Positions 9,424 to 18,683 of a stretch of 64,000 bases of DNA are shown here, one piece after another (within the stretch, counting starts at the first letter, position 1; each line of letters begins with the position of its first letter). Location: the NCBI RefSeq assembly GCF_028369135.1, contig NZ_JAPWHW010000010.1:1-64000 (forward strand). The letters run 5' to 3'. The position numbers were made by a program, and so were the translations under genes. This DNA comes from Roseovarius sp. ZX-A-9. GTDB lineage: Bacteria; Pseudomonadota; Alphaproteobacteria; Rhodobacterales; Rhodobacteraceae. Under the pieces are notes generated by a model, which was not told the origin of the DNA, ran no database searches, and saw only the letters and a list, made by a program, of their open reading frames with translations.

Positions 9424-9455
9424 GCGGCTGGCCCTTGCAGTGGTTCCAGGAGGTT

Positions 9456-10742
9456 CTATCGCAGGCCGAGCGCCCGAGAAAGGGTGTCGGACAGTGTGCC
9501 CAGCATATCCTCTTGCGCTGCGGCAAACCGGCTGGATTGCGTGCAAAGGGCGCGCAGTTGGTCGGGCTGGGTTAGCAGGCGGCCGATCTCGTCTGTCAAC
9601 GCTGCGGCGTCGGCGATCTCGACCGTACCACCCGCGCTGGAAAATTCGGCGTAAGCGCCCGCGAAATTGGCATAAAGCGGACCGTGCAGGACCGCCGCCC
9701 CGGCATAGGCGGGCTCATACGGGTTGTGCCCGCCCACCGGTGTGAACGATCCGCCTAGGCACACGATGGGGCTCATGGCGTACCAAAGCCCTGTTTCGCC
9801 CATTGTGTCAGCCAGATAAACCTGCACCCCGGGCCCAGGCGCCCCGCCCGTGCTGCGCCGGGCCTGTGTCATGTTGCGCGCCTCGATGAGTTGCTGCACT
9901 TCGTCGCCCCGTTCCGGGTGGCGCGGCACCACGATCAAGAGCAGATCGGGATGCGTGGCAAGCAATGCCTCATGCGCGTCCAGTATGATCTCTTCTTCGC
10001 CGGGATGGGTCGAACTGGCCACCCAGTTCGGCCGTTCGGCAAGAGTTTGCCTGAGTGATTGCAGTTGCTCTGCGTCATAGGGCAGGGGACCGGACGCCGA
10101 TTTCAGGTTCTGCCCGGTGACGGCGTGGGTAAGGCCAAGATCGTGAAAATGCCGGGTCGTGCGCTCATCCTGTGTATGGATCATTGCAAAGAGGCCAAGC
10201 AGATAGCGCGCGGTGCGCCCGAACCGCTTCCACTGGCGGGCGGAGCGGTCGGATATGCGCGCGTTCAACAACGCCAGCGGTACACCTGTGCGATGCGTCT
10301 CGCGCAGCATGTTCGGCCACAGCTCGCTTTCGACGAACACCGCCGCATCGGGGCGCCAGTGCGCCAGAAACCGGCGCACGGCACTGCGGCTGTCCAGCGG
10401 GGCGAACTGATGCTGGCAGCGCGGCGGCAACCTGCGCGCCAGCAATTGCGCCGAAGTGGCGGTGCCGGAAGTGATCAGGAACGACAGCGTCGGCTGCTCT
10501 TCGCCCATATACTCGATCAGGCGCAGCACCGACAGGCTCTCGCCGACGCTGGCGGCATGAAACCACAGCAATTTACCGTCGGGCCTGGCGGCGGTCGCCC
10601 GGCCCATACGTTCAGGAAATCTTTTGGGATCAATATCCTGGGCCTGAAGTCTGACGGAAATTCGGCGATAGGCCAACGGTGCGACCAGCCCTGCGAGCCG
10701 CGCATAAAGACGCACCAGACCGGGCGGCGCGGGCTGGCGCAT
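9456..10742 (-). CDS. waaA: 3-deoxy-D-manno-octulosonic acid (Kdo) transferase
   Basis: This 428-residue GT30 enzyme transfers Kdo from CMP-Kdo to lipid A precursor at the cytoplasmic face of the inner membrane. The N-terminus has the short hydrophobic anchor (LYARLAGLVAPLAY) and the acceptor block WFHAASVGESLSVLRLIEYM; the second half carries ASSTHPGEEEIIL and PVGGHNPYEPA, both characteristic of KdtA/WaaA. Length is normal. Its start codon shares one base with the moaA stop (TGATG), so it is translationally coupled to moaA, an unusual functional partner, and a GT4 glycosyltransferase follows 32 bases after its stop. Confidence 0.95.
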   Translation of the reverse strand: MRQPAPPGLVRLYARLAGLVAPLAYRRISVRLQAQDIDPKRFPERMGRATAARPDGKLLWFHAASVGESLSVLRLIEYMGEEQPTLSFLITSGTATSAQLLARRLPPRCQHQFAPLDSRSAVRRFLAHWRPDAAVFVESELWPNMLRETHRTGVPLALLNARISDRSARQWKRFGRTARYLLGLFAMIHTQDERTTRHFHDLGLTHAVTGQNLKSASGPLPYDAEQLQSLRQTLAERPNWVASSTHPGEEEIILDAHEALLATHPDLLLIVVPRHPERGDEVQQLIEARNMTQARRSTGGAPGPGVQVYLADTMGETGLWYAMSPIVCLGGSFTPVGGHNPYEPAYAGAAVLHGPLYANFAGAYAEFSSAGGTVEIADAAALTDEIGRLLTQPDQLRALCTQSSRFAAAQEDMLGTLSDTLSRALGLR

Positions 10743-11749
10743 CAGCCGCCTGTATGGCTCATGTGGCGGGTGACACGGCCGTCGACGCTTTGACGGGAAT
10801 AGTCGAAATCATGCCCTTTGGGTTTACGCGTAATGGCATTGCGGATGGCTTCCTGCAATGGGGCCGTGGTGGTCGGAAAGTTCCGTAGCGGTGCCCGCAG
10901 ATCGGCCATGTCCTCTTGTCCGAGGCACATGTAAAGCTCGCCTGTGCAGGTCAGCCGCACGCGATTGCAGCTTTCGCAAAAATTATGCGTGAGCGGCGTG
11001 ATGAAACCGATTTTCTGCCCGGTTTCCTCCAGCCGCACATAGCGGGCAGGGCCGCCGGTGCGCTCTGCCAGTTCGGTCAAGGTGTAGCGCTCCGCAAGGC
11101 GCGCGCGCAGATCGGTCAGCTTCCAATACTGGCCCAGACGGTCCTCGTTGCCGATATCGCCCATCGGCATGACTTCGATCCATGTCAGGTCGATGTCGCG
11201 ATCCGCGCACCATTCGGTCATGCTGACAAGCTCGTCCTCGTTGAACCCTTTCAGCGCGACGGCGTTGATCTTGACACGAAGACCGGCCTTTTGCGCGGCG
11301 TCGATTCCGCGCAGAACCTGTGGCAGGCGGCCCCAGCGCGTGATGTCGGCAAATTTTTTCTCATCCAGCGTATCGAGCGACACGTTGACCCGGCGGACTC
11401 CGACGACGTGCAACTGATCTGCGAACCGCTCCAACTGGCTGCCATTGGTGGTCAGCGTCAGTTCCTTGAGCGCGCCACTATCCAGATGTCGGGTCATCGC
11501 GGCGAAAAACGTCATGATATCACGCCGCACCAGCGGCTCACCGCCGGTAATCCGCAGTTTTTCAACGCCCATACCGATGAAGGTGCTGCACATGCGGTCC
11601 AGTTCTTCGAGGCTCAGCAACTCTTTCTTGGGCAGAAAGGTCATGTTTTCCGACATGCAGTAGACGCAGCGGAAATCACAGCGGTCGGTGACCGAAACGC
11701 GCAGGTAGTTGATGGCGCGATGGAAGGGGTCGATGAGGGGTGCAGACAT
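10742..11749 (-). CDS. moaA: GTP 3',8-cyclase, molybdenum cofactor biosynthesis
   Basis: MoaA is the radical SAM enzyme that, with MoaC, turns GTP into cyclic pyranopterin monophosphate. The N-terminal [4Fe-4S] cluster motif is Cys24-x3-Cys28-x2-Cys31 in CDFRCVYC, the SAM block GGEPLVRRD follows, and the C-terminal second cluster is seen in CESCNRV with a third cysteine 13 residues further on (TCTGELYM). The C-terminal GG-type tail found in many MoaA proteins is present (SHTGG). I chose the ATG at 11749 ([20 protein letters not shown]), the usual family start. It heads a minus-strand unit with waaA and a glycosyltransferase; no other moa gene is nearby. Confidence 0.96.
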   Translation of the reverse strand: MSAPLIDPFHRAINYLRVSVTDRCDFRCVYCMSENMTFLPKKELLSLEELDRMCSTFIGMGVEKLRITGGEPLVRRDIMTFFAAMTRHLDSGALKELTLTTNGSQLERFADQLHVVGVRRVNVSLDTLDEKKFADITRWGRLPQVLRGIDAAQKAGLRVKINAVALKGFNEDELVSMTEWCADRDIDLTWIEVMPMGDIGNEDRLGQYWKLTDLRARLAERYTLTELAERTGGPARYVRLEETGQKIGFITPLTHNFCESCNRVRLTCTGELYMCLGQEDMADLRAPLRNFPTTTAPLQEAIRNAITRKPKGHDFDYSRQSVDGRVTRHMSHTGG

Positions 11750-11835
11750 GTGCGGGAGTCTAGTCCTCGGCCCCGGTAGGGGCAAGGGTGATCTTGGGAT
11801 TGAAGCGCGCGGGGGCCCCCCCTAAACTCCGGGTC

Positions 11836-12348
11836 ATGAGATACATTTTTTCCATGACGGCGGTGCTTTTGGCGACAGGTTGCGGCACGCTGGGGCTGGA
11901 CGGTCAGTTGCGCCGTTCCGAGACGGCAGAATCCGCGCCAGTCACCGCGAATACGCCAACTGCCGAAACCCTGCGGCCAGAGGCGCGACCGGCCGCTGCT
12001 GGTACGTTTTCGGGCGGCACGGCGCAGACTGCTGAGGCGCTCGATACCACATCGGCGGCGGAAAAGGCGGCGGCGCAGGCCGCATCGGGCGGCCGCGATC
12101 TGGGTGTCACGATTGCGTCACTGGGGGCACCGGCAGAGCCGGGCTTCTGGCTGAAGACGCCACTGGTTCGCGAACCCGGCAAGGGCCGGGTCCGGCATGG
12201 GGCGACGGGGAAGTCGGTTCAGGTCGATCTGATCCCGATCGACGGGCCGAAAACGGCGGGCAGCCGGCTGTCACTGGCCGCGATGCGCCTGCTGGGCGTG
12301 CCGTTGACCAGCTTGCCGGAACTGCGGGTCTACCAGACCTCGCCCTGA
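11836..12348 (+). CDS. Putative lipoprotein of unknown function
   Basis: The 170-residue protein starts MRYIFSMTAVLLATGCGTLG, a short signal peptide ending at a cysteine, with ATGC as an acceptable though not perfect lipobox. Residues 25-80 are rich in Ala, Thr, Pro and Glu and look disordered; the C-terminal 80 residues look folded, with GFWLKTPLVREPGKGRVRH as a distinctive piece. I do not recognise a named family. An upstream in-frame ATG at 11788 lies in the moaA promoter region and would bury the signal peptide, so the later start is better. It converges with glmS, with only 6 bases between the two stops. Confidence 0.75.
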   Translation: MRYIFSMTAVLLATGCGTLGLDGQLRRSETAESAPVTANTPTAETLRPEARPAAAGTFSGGTAQTAEALDTTSAAEKAAAQAASGGRDLGVTIASLGAPAEPGFWLKTPLVREPGKGRVRHGATGKSVQVDLIPIDGPKTAGSRLSLAAMRLLGVPLTSLPELRVYQTSP

Positions 12349-12354
12349 GGGCGG

Positions 12355-14178
12355 TTATTCCACCGTCACCGATTTGGCCAGGTTGCGCGGCTGATCCACG
12401 TCCGTGCCCTTGGCCACGGCCGTGTGATAGGCCAGCAACTGCACCGGTATCGCATAGAGGATCGGGCTGAGGACCGGGTCGATCTCGGACATGATGATGG
12501 TCTGCCACACGTCTTCTGAGACCTCGTCCGCGCCGGCCTGATCGGTGATCAGGATGATTTTGCCGCCGCGAGCGATGACCTCCTGCATGTTCGAAACAGT
12601 CTTGTCAAAGAGCGCGTCGCGCGGCGCCATGACGACGACCGGAAGCTTTTCGTCGATCAGCGCGATCGGGCCGTGCTTCAGCTCTCCAGATGCATAAGCT
12701 TCGGCGTGTATGTAGCTGATTTCCTTCAGCTTCAATGCGCCCTCATGCGCCATAGGGTACATGAGGCCACGCCCCAGGAACAGGACATCGCCCACATCTC
12801 TCAGCGATTGCGCGATGGTTTGCACCGAGCCTTCGATTTCCATGGCATTGTTCAATGCTGCGGGCAGCCCGCGCATCTTGGACAGCATGTCGGCCAGGCC
12901 ATCGTCATCGAGCCGTCCGCGCATATGCGCAGCCTTCAGCGCCAGCAGCAGCAGCACGGTCAGCTGACAGGTGAATGCCTTGGTCGAAGCGACGCCGATT
13001 TCGGCCCCGGCGTGGATCGGCAGGGCCAGATCGCTTTCGCGGGCGATTGAGCTTTCGGGGACGTTGACGACCGACAGGATCTGATCCGCCTTGCCCGCGC
13101 AGTAGCGCAGGGCTGCGAGCGTATCTGCGGTCTCGCCCGATTGGCTGACAAACAGCGCGGCAGTGCCTTCTGTCACCGGCGGTTGGCGATAGCGGAATTC
13201 AGAGGCGATATCGACCTCGACCGGCATGCCAGCCAGTTGCTCGAACCAGTATTTTGCCGTCATGCACGCATAATACGCCGTGCCGCAGGCGACCATCGTG
13301 AGCCGGTTCAACGCCGTGAAATCAATTCCGTCCCCGGGCAGATGGATTTCCTTGCCCTCGTTTGAGAGGTAGAAATTGAGCGCCTCGCCGATCACGGTGG
13401 GTTGCTCGGCAATCTCTTTGGCCATGAAATGCTTGTGCCCGGCCTTGTCGACACGGGCGTTGTCGATCCGGATCGTTTTCATCTCGCGGTTGGCCAGCGT
13501 GCCATTTGCGTCGCGGATCGTCAGTGTCTTGCGGGTGATGACGGCGCTATCGCCTTCTTCGAGATAGGTGATCCGGTCGGTGAGCGGTGCCAGTGCGATC
13601 GCGTCCGAGCCGACATACATCTCGCCGTCGCCGTGGCCGATGGCCAGCGGGCTGCCTTTGCGGGCGGCGATCAGCAGGTCGGTTTCGCCCTCGAAGAGAA
13701 AGCACAGCGCATAGGCGCCTTCCAGCTTGGCGATGGTCTGATGTGCGGCCTCTTCGGGTGTGGCCCCTTGATCGATCATGTGTTGCGCCATCAGCGCGAC
13801 GGTTTCGGTGTCGGTCTCTGTCCGGTGGGTGATGCCGCATTTGGCCAGTTCGGCGCGCAATTCGCGGTAATTCTCGATGATGCCGTTATGGACGACGGCG
13901 ACGCGGCCCGCACGGTGCGGGTGCGTGTTGGTCAGAGTTGGCGCGCCGTGGGTCGCCCAGCGGGTGTGGCCGATACCGGATTTGCCGGCCAGCGGTTCAT
14001 GCACCAGCAGATCGCCGAGGTTGACCAGCTTGCCCACAGCACGGCGCCGGTCAAGGGCGCCGTCATTGATGGTGGCGATCCCGGCACTGTCATAGCCGCG
14101 GTATTCAAGACGTTTGAGCGCTTCGACCAGGATGGGTGCAACTTCGTGTCGGCCAAGGACCCCTACAATTCCGCACAT
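12355..14178 (-). CDS. glmS: Glutamine--fructose-6-phosphate aminotransferase (isomerizing)
   Basis: GlmS makes glucosamine-6-phosphate from fructose-6-phosphate and glutamine, the first step to UDP-GlcNAc for peptidoglycan and lipid A. At 607 residues it has the normal length. Cys2 of MCGIVGVLGRHEV is the N-terminal nucleophile of the glutaminase domain, followed by RWATHGAP and HNGIIENY. Two SIS domains follow, with SQSGETADTLAAL and the C-terminal DQPRNLAKSVTVE, where the final residues shape the active site. The start lies one base after the glmU stop and GAGAGG precedes it, so glmU and glmS are cotranscribed in that order. No ribozyme-like leader can fit in that gap. Confidence 0.98.
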   Translation of the reverse strand: MCGIVGVLGRHEVAPILVEALKRLEYRGYDSAGIATINDGALDRRRAVGKLVNLGDLLVHEPLAGKSGIGHTRWATHGAPTLTNTHPHRAGRVAVVHNGIIENYRELRAELAKCGITHRTETDTETVALMAQHMIDQGATPEEAAHQTIAKLEGAYALCFLFEGETDLLIAARKGSPLAIGHGDGEMYVGSDAIALAPLTDRITYLEEGDSAVITRKTLTIRDANGTLANREMKTIRIDNARVDKAGHKHFMAKEIAEQPTVIGEALNFYLSNEGKEIHLPGDGIDFTALNRLTMVACGTAYYACMTAKYWFEQLAGMPVEVDIASEFRYRQPPVTEGTAALFVSQSGETADTLAALRYCAGKADQILSVVNVPESSIARESDLALPIHAGAEIGVASTKAFTCQLTVLLLLALKAAHMRGRLDDDGLADMLSKMRGLPAALNNAMEIEGSVQTIAQSLRDVGDVLFLGRGLMYPMAHEGALKLKEISYIHAEAYASGELKHGPIALIDEKLPVVVMAPRDALFDKTVSNMQEVIARGGKIILITDQAGADEVSEDVWQTIIMSEIDPVLSPILYAIPVQLLAYHTAVAKGTDVDQPRNLAKSVTVE

Positions 14179-14179
14179 T

Positions 14180-15532
14180 TCATGCCTCTCTATCGCGTTT
14201 TTGTTTTTTAAATTTTAGAATTTCGAACAATTTGCGGGCCATGCCCACTTTATTGATTTGCCGCGCACGCCCCAATGCCAATGCACCTGCGGGCACGTCC
14301 TGCGTGATCACCGATCCCGATCCGGTCATGGCATCGTCGCCCACCGTCACCGGTGCGACAAGCATGGTGTCTGACCCGATAAAGACCCGCGCTCCGATCT
14401 CGGTATGATGCTTCATCACGCCATCATAGTTGCAGGTGACGGTGCCTGCACCCACGTTGGTGTCCGCACCGACATGCGCATCACCGATATAGCTCAGGTG
14501 GTTGATCTTGGCACCTTCGTCCAGCACCGCATTCTTGATCTCGACAAAGTTGCCGACTTTCACCTTTTCGGCCAGTTCGGCCCCCGGACGCAAACGCGCA
14601 TAGGGGCCAACGACGGCACCGCGGGCGACATGGCACCCTTCCAGATGTGAAAACGCCCTGATGTGGCTATCGTTCTCGATCGTGACGCCGGGCGCAAATA
14701 CCACGTTCTGTTCAACCAGCGTGCCGGGGCCGATCATCGTGTCATAGGCGAAATAGACGCTGTCGGGCGCGTAGAAGATCACGCCGTTCTCGACCGCCTC
14801 GTTGCGCGCGCGTGCCTGAAAGAGCGCCTCTGCCTGCGCCAGTTCGGCACGCGAGTTCACCCCGAGCGTTTCAGCCTCGTCGCAGGCCACTGCCGTGGCG
14901 CTGAGGCCGCGGTCGCGCGCGATACCGATGATATCGGTCAGGTAGTACTCTCCAGAGGCGTTGTCATTGCCGACGGCCTCGATCAGATCGAACAGGACCT
15001 CGGTTTTCGCGGCGATGACGCCACTGTTGCAAAAGTCGATTGCCCGGGTGGCCTCGTCCGCGTCCTTGAATTCCACAATCCGTTCCAGCATGTCGCCTTG
15101 CATCACCAATCGACCGTAGCGGCCCGGGTCGGCGGCGGTAAATCCCAGCACGACCACGTCATGGTTCTGCCGTGCCTCGACCATCCGTTCCAGGGTTTCG
15201 GGTTGGATAAAGGGCGTGTCGCCATAAAGCACGATGGAATCGCCCTCGTGGCCTTCCAGCGCGGTTGCGGCCTGTTTCACCGCGTGGGCGGTGCCCTCTT
15301 GCGTGGTTTGCAGGACGATCGTGGCGTCAGGGTCATGATCCAGCGCAGCGGCGCTGACGGCTTCGGCGCCGTGGCCCGCGACGATCACCGTCCGGTCCGG
15401 CTCGAGCGTGGCGCCAGCGCGCATGGCATGCACCAGCATAGGCGCGCCCGCTATGGGATGCAGCACCTTCGGCAAATCGGATTTCATCCGCGTGCCTTTG
15501 CCAGCGGCCAAAATGATCAATGCAATGTTCAT
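14180..15532 (-). CDS. glmU: Bifunctional GlcNAc-1-P uridyltransferase / GlcN-1-P acetyltransferase
   Basis: This 450-residue enzyme carries out the last two steps to UDP-GlcNAc. The N-terminal pyrophosphorylase domain begins MNIALIILAAGKGTRMKSDL with the nucleotide-binding loop LAAGKGTRM. The C-terminal part is a left-handed beta helix of hexapeptide repeats with the acetyl-CoA site region (YIGDAHVGADTNVGAGTVTC, and NYDG). I chose the ATG at 15532 as the family start; the frame is open 19 codons further upstream. The last 17 residues are rich in Lys and Arg and encoded by unusually A/T-rich DNA. It is directly followed by glmS, the enzyme supplying its pathway. Confidence 0.97.
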   Translation of the reverse strand: MNIALIILAAGKGTRMKSDLPKVLHPIAGAPMLVHAMRAGATLEPDRTVIVAGHGAEAVSAAALDHDPDATIVLQTTQEGTAHAVKQAATALEGHEGDSIVLYGDTPFIQPETLERMVEARQNHDVVVLGFTAADPGRYGRLVMQGDMLERIVEFKDADEATRAIDFCNSGVIAAKTEVLFDLIEAVGNDNASGEYYLTDIIGIARDRGLSATAVACDEAETLGVNSRAELAQAEALFQARARNEAVENGVIFYAPDSVYFAYDTMIGPGTLVEQNVVFAPGVTIENDSHIRAFSHLEGCHVARGAVVGPYARLRPGAELAEKVKVGNFVEIKNAVLDEGAKINHLSYIGDAHVGADTNVGAGTVTCNYDGVMKHHTEIGARVFIGSDTMLVAPVTVGDDAMTGSGSVITQDVPAGALALGRARQINKVGMARKLFEILKFKKQKRDREA

Positions 15533-15678
15533 TGGATTCTCTTTGCCTTCAGATCGTGTCTCTTTTATCTGCTGTTGAAACTTGTGCAAGGCGGGCGTGC
15601 ATCAATTGACATTGCCGAATGTGTCAGAACTGCGCGGAAAAACGCCCGTTTTGGCGTTAGGGATAGGAAATCAACAGC

Positions 15679-16344
15679 ATGCGGACAGTTGTATTCGATC
15701 TGGATGGTACATTGGCCGACACCAGCGGCGACCTCATCGCGGCGGCGAATGCCTGTTTCCGGCAGATGGGAGAGGGCGACATCTTGGTGCCGGAGACCGA
15801 TGCGGCCACGGCGCTGCGCGGCGGGCGCGCGATGCTGACGCTCGGGCTGACGCGGCTGGGACAGGCAGCCGAGCCGACTTTGCTGGATCGGTTTTATCCG
15901 GTGCTGCTGGACGCCTATGAGCAGGCGATTGACACGCATACGGTCTTTTACCCCCGCGCAATGGAAACGGTCGAGGCGCTGAAACGCGACGGGTACAAGG
16001 TGGCGATCTGTACCAACAAGCCGGAATACCTGGCCCGGCTGCTGATGGATCGGTTGGGCGCGCTGGACAGTTTTGGTGCGCTGATCGGTGCCGATACCCT
16101 GCCGGTGCGAAAACCTGACCCCGAACCGCTGCGCGAAGCCGCGCGACGGGCGGGCGGCGATCCGGCGCGGGCCCTGCTGGTGGGCGATACGGTGACAGAC
16201 CGCGAGACATCGCGCGCGGCAGGTCTGCCGTCGGTGCTGGTCCGTTTCGGGCCGGGGGATGATGCGCTGGACGATCTGACGCCCGAGGCGATCATCGATC
16301 ATTTCGATGAATTGCCCGACGTGGTGCGCAAATTGATCGGATAG
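15679..16344 (+). CDS. gph: Phosphoglycolate phosphatase-type HAD hydrolase
   Basis: The 221-residue protein is a HAD superfamily phosphatase with a C1 cap. Motif I is VFDLDGTLADTSGD with the nucleophile Asp8, motif II is ICTNKPE, the motif III lysine lies in LPVRKPDPEP, and motif IV is LLVGDTVTDRETS. This pattern is closest to Gph, which removes 2-phosphoglycolate formed by DNA repair or Rubisco oxygenation. Substrate within the HAD family is hard to fix from sequence alone. The gene is divergent from glmU and stands before a DegT-type aminotransferase, 59 bases upstream of it. Confidence 0.82.
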   Translation: MRTVVFDLDGTLADTSGDLIAAANACFRQMGEGDILVPETDAATALRGGRAMLTLGLTRLGQAAEPTLLDRFYPVLLDAYEQAIDTHTVFYPRAMETVEALKRDGYKVAICTNKPEYLARLLMDRLGALDSFGALIGADTLPVRKPDPEPLREAARRAGGDPARALLVGDTVTDRETSRAAGLPSVLVRFGPGDDALDDLTPEAIIDHFDELPDVVRKLIG

Positions 16345-16403
16345 GTGGCGTTTTCGGTAGCGGGTCATTGACCCGGGGCCGCCACCGCGTAGATGCTGCG
16401 CAT

Positions 16404-17603
16404 ATGACAGAAATATTCACAGGAAGTTTCACCCAGCAGGAGCCGATCCCCGAGGAGGGGATTGCGGCGGCGCTGGAGGTGATGCGCTCGGGCCGGTTGC
16501 ATCGGTACAATCTTGCGCCGGGCGAAGTGGGGGAGGCGGCGCTTCTGGAGCGCGAATTTGCCGCCTACACGGGGGCCAGATATGCGTTGGCTGTCGCCTC
16601 GGGGGGCTATGCCATGGCCACCGCGCTGCGCGCCATCGGTGTCGGGCCGGGCGAAAAGGTGCTGACCAATGCCTTTACCCTGGCGCCAGTGCCGGGGGCC
16701 ATCGCCAGCGTGAACGCGGTGCCGGTGTTTGTGGGCGTGACCGAGGGGCTGACCATCGACCTCGATGATCTGGCGGCCAAAGCGGATCAATCCAGCGTGC
16801 TGATGCTGAGCCATATGCGCGGGCATCTGGCGGATATGGACCGGCTTTTGCAGATATGCAAAGCGGCGGGCATTACCGTGATCGAGGATTGCGCACATAC
16901 GATGGGCGCAGCGTGGCGGGGTCGCCCGTCGGGCCGCGACGGGCTGATCGGCTGCTATTCGATGCAGACCTACAAGCATGTCAATTCCGGTGAGGGCGGA
17001 TTTCTGATTACCGATGACGCCGAGGTGATGGCGCGGGCGATCATGCTGTCGGGGTCCTACATGCTCTACGGGCGCAACGGCACCCCGCCGCCGGAAGAGG
17101 TGTTCGAGCGGGTGAAGTATGTCACGCCCAACGTGTCGGGCCGGATGGACAACCTGCGCGCGGCGATCCTGCGCCCGCAACTGGCGCGGCTGGATACGCA
17201 ATGCGCGGCGTGGAACGCGCGCTATCGCACGGTTGAAGAGGGGCTGCGCGGCACTCCGGGTTTGCGGATCGTCGAGCGCCCGGAAGAGGAAACCTATGTC
17301 GGGTCATCTATCCAGTTCCTGCTGCTCGATTGGGGCGATGATGCAATCGCCGACGTGATCGCGCGGTGTCTGGCGCGCGGGGTCGAGCTGAAATGGTTCG
17401 GCGGCGCTGAGCCCACCGGTTTTACCAGCCGCTACGACAGCTGGCGCTACGCCCCGTCAGAACGGATGCCCGCGACGGACCGCATCCTGAAGGGGATCGT
17501 TGACATGCGCCTGCCGCTGACCTTCAGCTTGGATGATTGCGCGCAGATCGCGCGCATCATCCGCGCCGAAGTGGGGGCGGTCTGGCAGGCGCGAGCGGGC
17601 TGA
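16404..17603 (+). CDS. DegT/DnrJ/EryC1/StrS family PLP aminotransferase
   Basis: The 399-residue protein has the fold-type I layout of sugar aminotransferases. ARYALAVASGGYAMATALRA is the N-terminal phosphate-binding block, VIEDCAHTMGA holds the Asp that binds the pyridine nitrogen, and TYKHVNSGEGG holds Lys191, which should form the aldimine with PLP. Many family members work on NDP-4-keto or 3-keto sugars, but here no sugar-nucleotide or polysaccharide gene is next to it, so its substrate is open. It starts at the ATG at 16404; a longer frame from 16368 lacks homologous features. It converges with creA, 10 bases apart. Confidence 0.82.
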   Translation: MTEIFTGSFTQQEPIPEEGIAAALEVMRSGRLHRYNLAPGEVGEAALLEREFAAYTGARYALAVASGGYAMATALRAIGVGPGEKVLTNAFTLAPVPGAIASVNAVPVFVGVTEGLTIDLDDLAAKADQSSVLMLSHMRGHLADMDRLLQICKAAGITVIEDCAHTMGAAWRGRPSGRDGLIGCYSMQTYKHVNSGEGGFLITDDAEVMARAIMLSGSYMLYGRNGTPPPEEVFERVKYVTPNVSGRMDNLRAAILRPQLARLDTQCAAWNARYRTVEEGLRGTPGLRIVERPEEETYVGSSIQFLLLDWGDDAIADVIARCLARGVELKWFGGAEPTGFTSRYDSWRYAPSERMPATDRILKGIVDMRLPLTFSLDDCAQIARIIRAEVGAVWQARAG

Positions 17604-17613
17604 GGCACGGCCA

Positions 17614-18087
17614 TTACTTGCCGTCGGCGGCGCCTTGCGGGATCGGCACCGTCGAGATGGATACCTTGGCCGAACCTTGGGTCAGTTCACGCGTGTGGGC
17701 GACGTAGATCAGCGTATGATTGGCCGCGTCATAGATGCGTTTGACCCTCAAGGATTTGAGAACGATCGACCGGCTGGTGCGGAACACGTCCTCGCCCCCT
17801 TCGGAACGGTCGATATTGCCCAGCGTGATTGGCCCGGTTTGCTGGCACTCAATGGCGCTGTTCGAAGGATCTTCGAACCAGTTCCCGTTGGCCAGCCGAT
17901 CAATAACGCCGCGACTGAAATAGGCCAGGTGACAGGTGACTCCGTTGACCTTGGGATCGCGCACCGCTTCGATCACGATATCGTTGCCTGCCCAATCCAC
18001 GCCAATTTCACCGATCTGATCTGATAAGGCGGCGCGGGGGAGCGCGGCAATCGCGACCACCCCGAGCCAAAGGCCGATGCGTCCCAT
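17614..18087 (-). CDS. creA: CreA family periplasmic protein
   Basis: The 157-residue protein matches CreA, a conserved proteobacterial protein of unknown biochemical function. It starts MGRIGLWLGVVAIAALPRAA, a signal peptide likely cut near ALS, and continues with DQIGEIGVDWAGNDIVIEAV and GVTCHLAYFSRGVIDRL, both CreA hallmarks. Two cysteines (in VTCHL and IECQQ) may form a disulphide in the periplasm. The start codon shares one base with the stop of the preceding PPOX gene (TGATG), so the two are translationally coupled. The frame is open 46 codons further upstream inside that gene. Confidence 0.88.
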   Translation of the reverse strand: MGRIGLWLGVVAIAALPRAALSDQIGEIGVDWAGNDIVIEAVRDPKVNGVTCHLAYFSRGVIDRLANGNWFEDPSNSAIECQQTGPITLGNIDRSEGGEDVFRTSRSIVLKSLRVKRIYDAANHTLIYVAHTRELTQGSAKVSISTVPIPQGAADGK

Positions 18088-18557
18088 CAAAAGCGCAACT
18101 TTGCGTGGTCGCCCAGATCGGGCGTCTCGTCGGTAACGGCAGCCTTGGCCAATTCGTAAAGCGCCCTGGGTTTGCCGTCCGTGGCCCAGATCTCGGCCTT
18201 TTCGGGCGTGAAGCGAACAAGGCAAATATCCGCATCCTCGCGCCCGTCATCAAACCAGATGGCGGCCATCGGCGACCAGAGTTCGTCAAGCTTTTCGTTG
18301 TTGGCCTCAACGCTGAGCCTGCCGTCGATCGCGGCATAAAGCTGACCGTGCGCGCAGGCGAGGATATGCTGCGCCTTTGACCCGGCGCGCGCCGCATCGG
18401 CAATGTCCGTACCTTGCGCGGTGATGAACCATAGCGCCTTATCGTCTTTGCTGACTTGATGCGCCATCGGGCGGGGCGGCGCGTCGGCGGCGGACAGCAT
18501 TCCGGCGGTGATCTTCTCGGCGCGGTTCCAGAATTCGTCCATCATCATGTCGGTCAT
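18087..18557 (-). CDS. Pyridoxamine 5'-phosphate oxidase-fold protein (general stress protein 26 type)
   Basis: The 156-residue protein has the split-barrel flavin/PLP-binding fold of the PNPOx-like general stress proteins. Visible blocks are MAHQVSKDDKALWFITAQGT near residues 31-50 and LWSPMAAIWFDDGREDADIC near residues 103-122, where the WF-D-G-x-D pattern is typical. Members bind FMN or FAD and their roles are mostly unknown. The ATG at 18557 has AGGAG upstream; the open frame further up overlaps the promoter of the divergent isovaleryl-CoA dehydrogenase and is not coding. It is coupled to creA by a one-base overlap. Confidence 0.82.
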   Translation of the reverse strand: MTDMMMDEFWNRAEKITAGMLSAADAPPRPMAHQVSKDDKALWFITAQGTDIADAARAGSKAQHILACAHGQLYAAIDGRLSVEANNEKLDELWSPMAAIWFDDGREDADICLVRFTPEKAEIWATDGKPRALYELAKAAVTDETPDLGDHAKLRF

Positions 18558-18653
18558 GTCGATTTGCTCCTGTGCAGGTTGGGTTTGCGGGCTTAACGTG
18601 TTGGGTGAGCCGGTTGTTCCCTGCCGGTGCCCCGATCCGCTGCAATGCCGGGA

Positions 18654-18683
18654 TTGACCGGTATGGGCGCGGTGGTATATAAA
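18654..18683 (+). promoter_or_regulatory. Promoter of the leucine/isovalerate catabolic operon
   Basis: The -35 TTGACC (18654-18659) is followed after 16 bases by TATATA (18676-18681), or after 18 bases by TATAAA (18678-18683). It is 42 bases before the isovaleryl-CoA dehydrogenase start and is one of the best promoter matches in the window. An inverted repeat begins just downstream of the -10. Confidence 0.7.

Noticed and set aside
14178-14180. glmS ribozyme riboswitch
   Set aside because: Only one base separates glmU and glmS, so there is no room for a glmS ribozyme leader, which is in any case a Gram-positive feature.
15641-15658. AACGCC-N6-GGCGTT dyad before gph as an operator
   Set aside because: The arms are short and GC-rich and it lies only 21 bases from the start codon. 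It may be chance or a weak mRNA hairpin.
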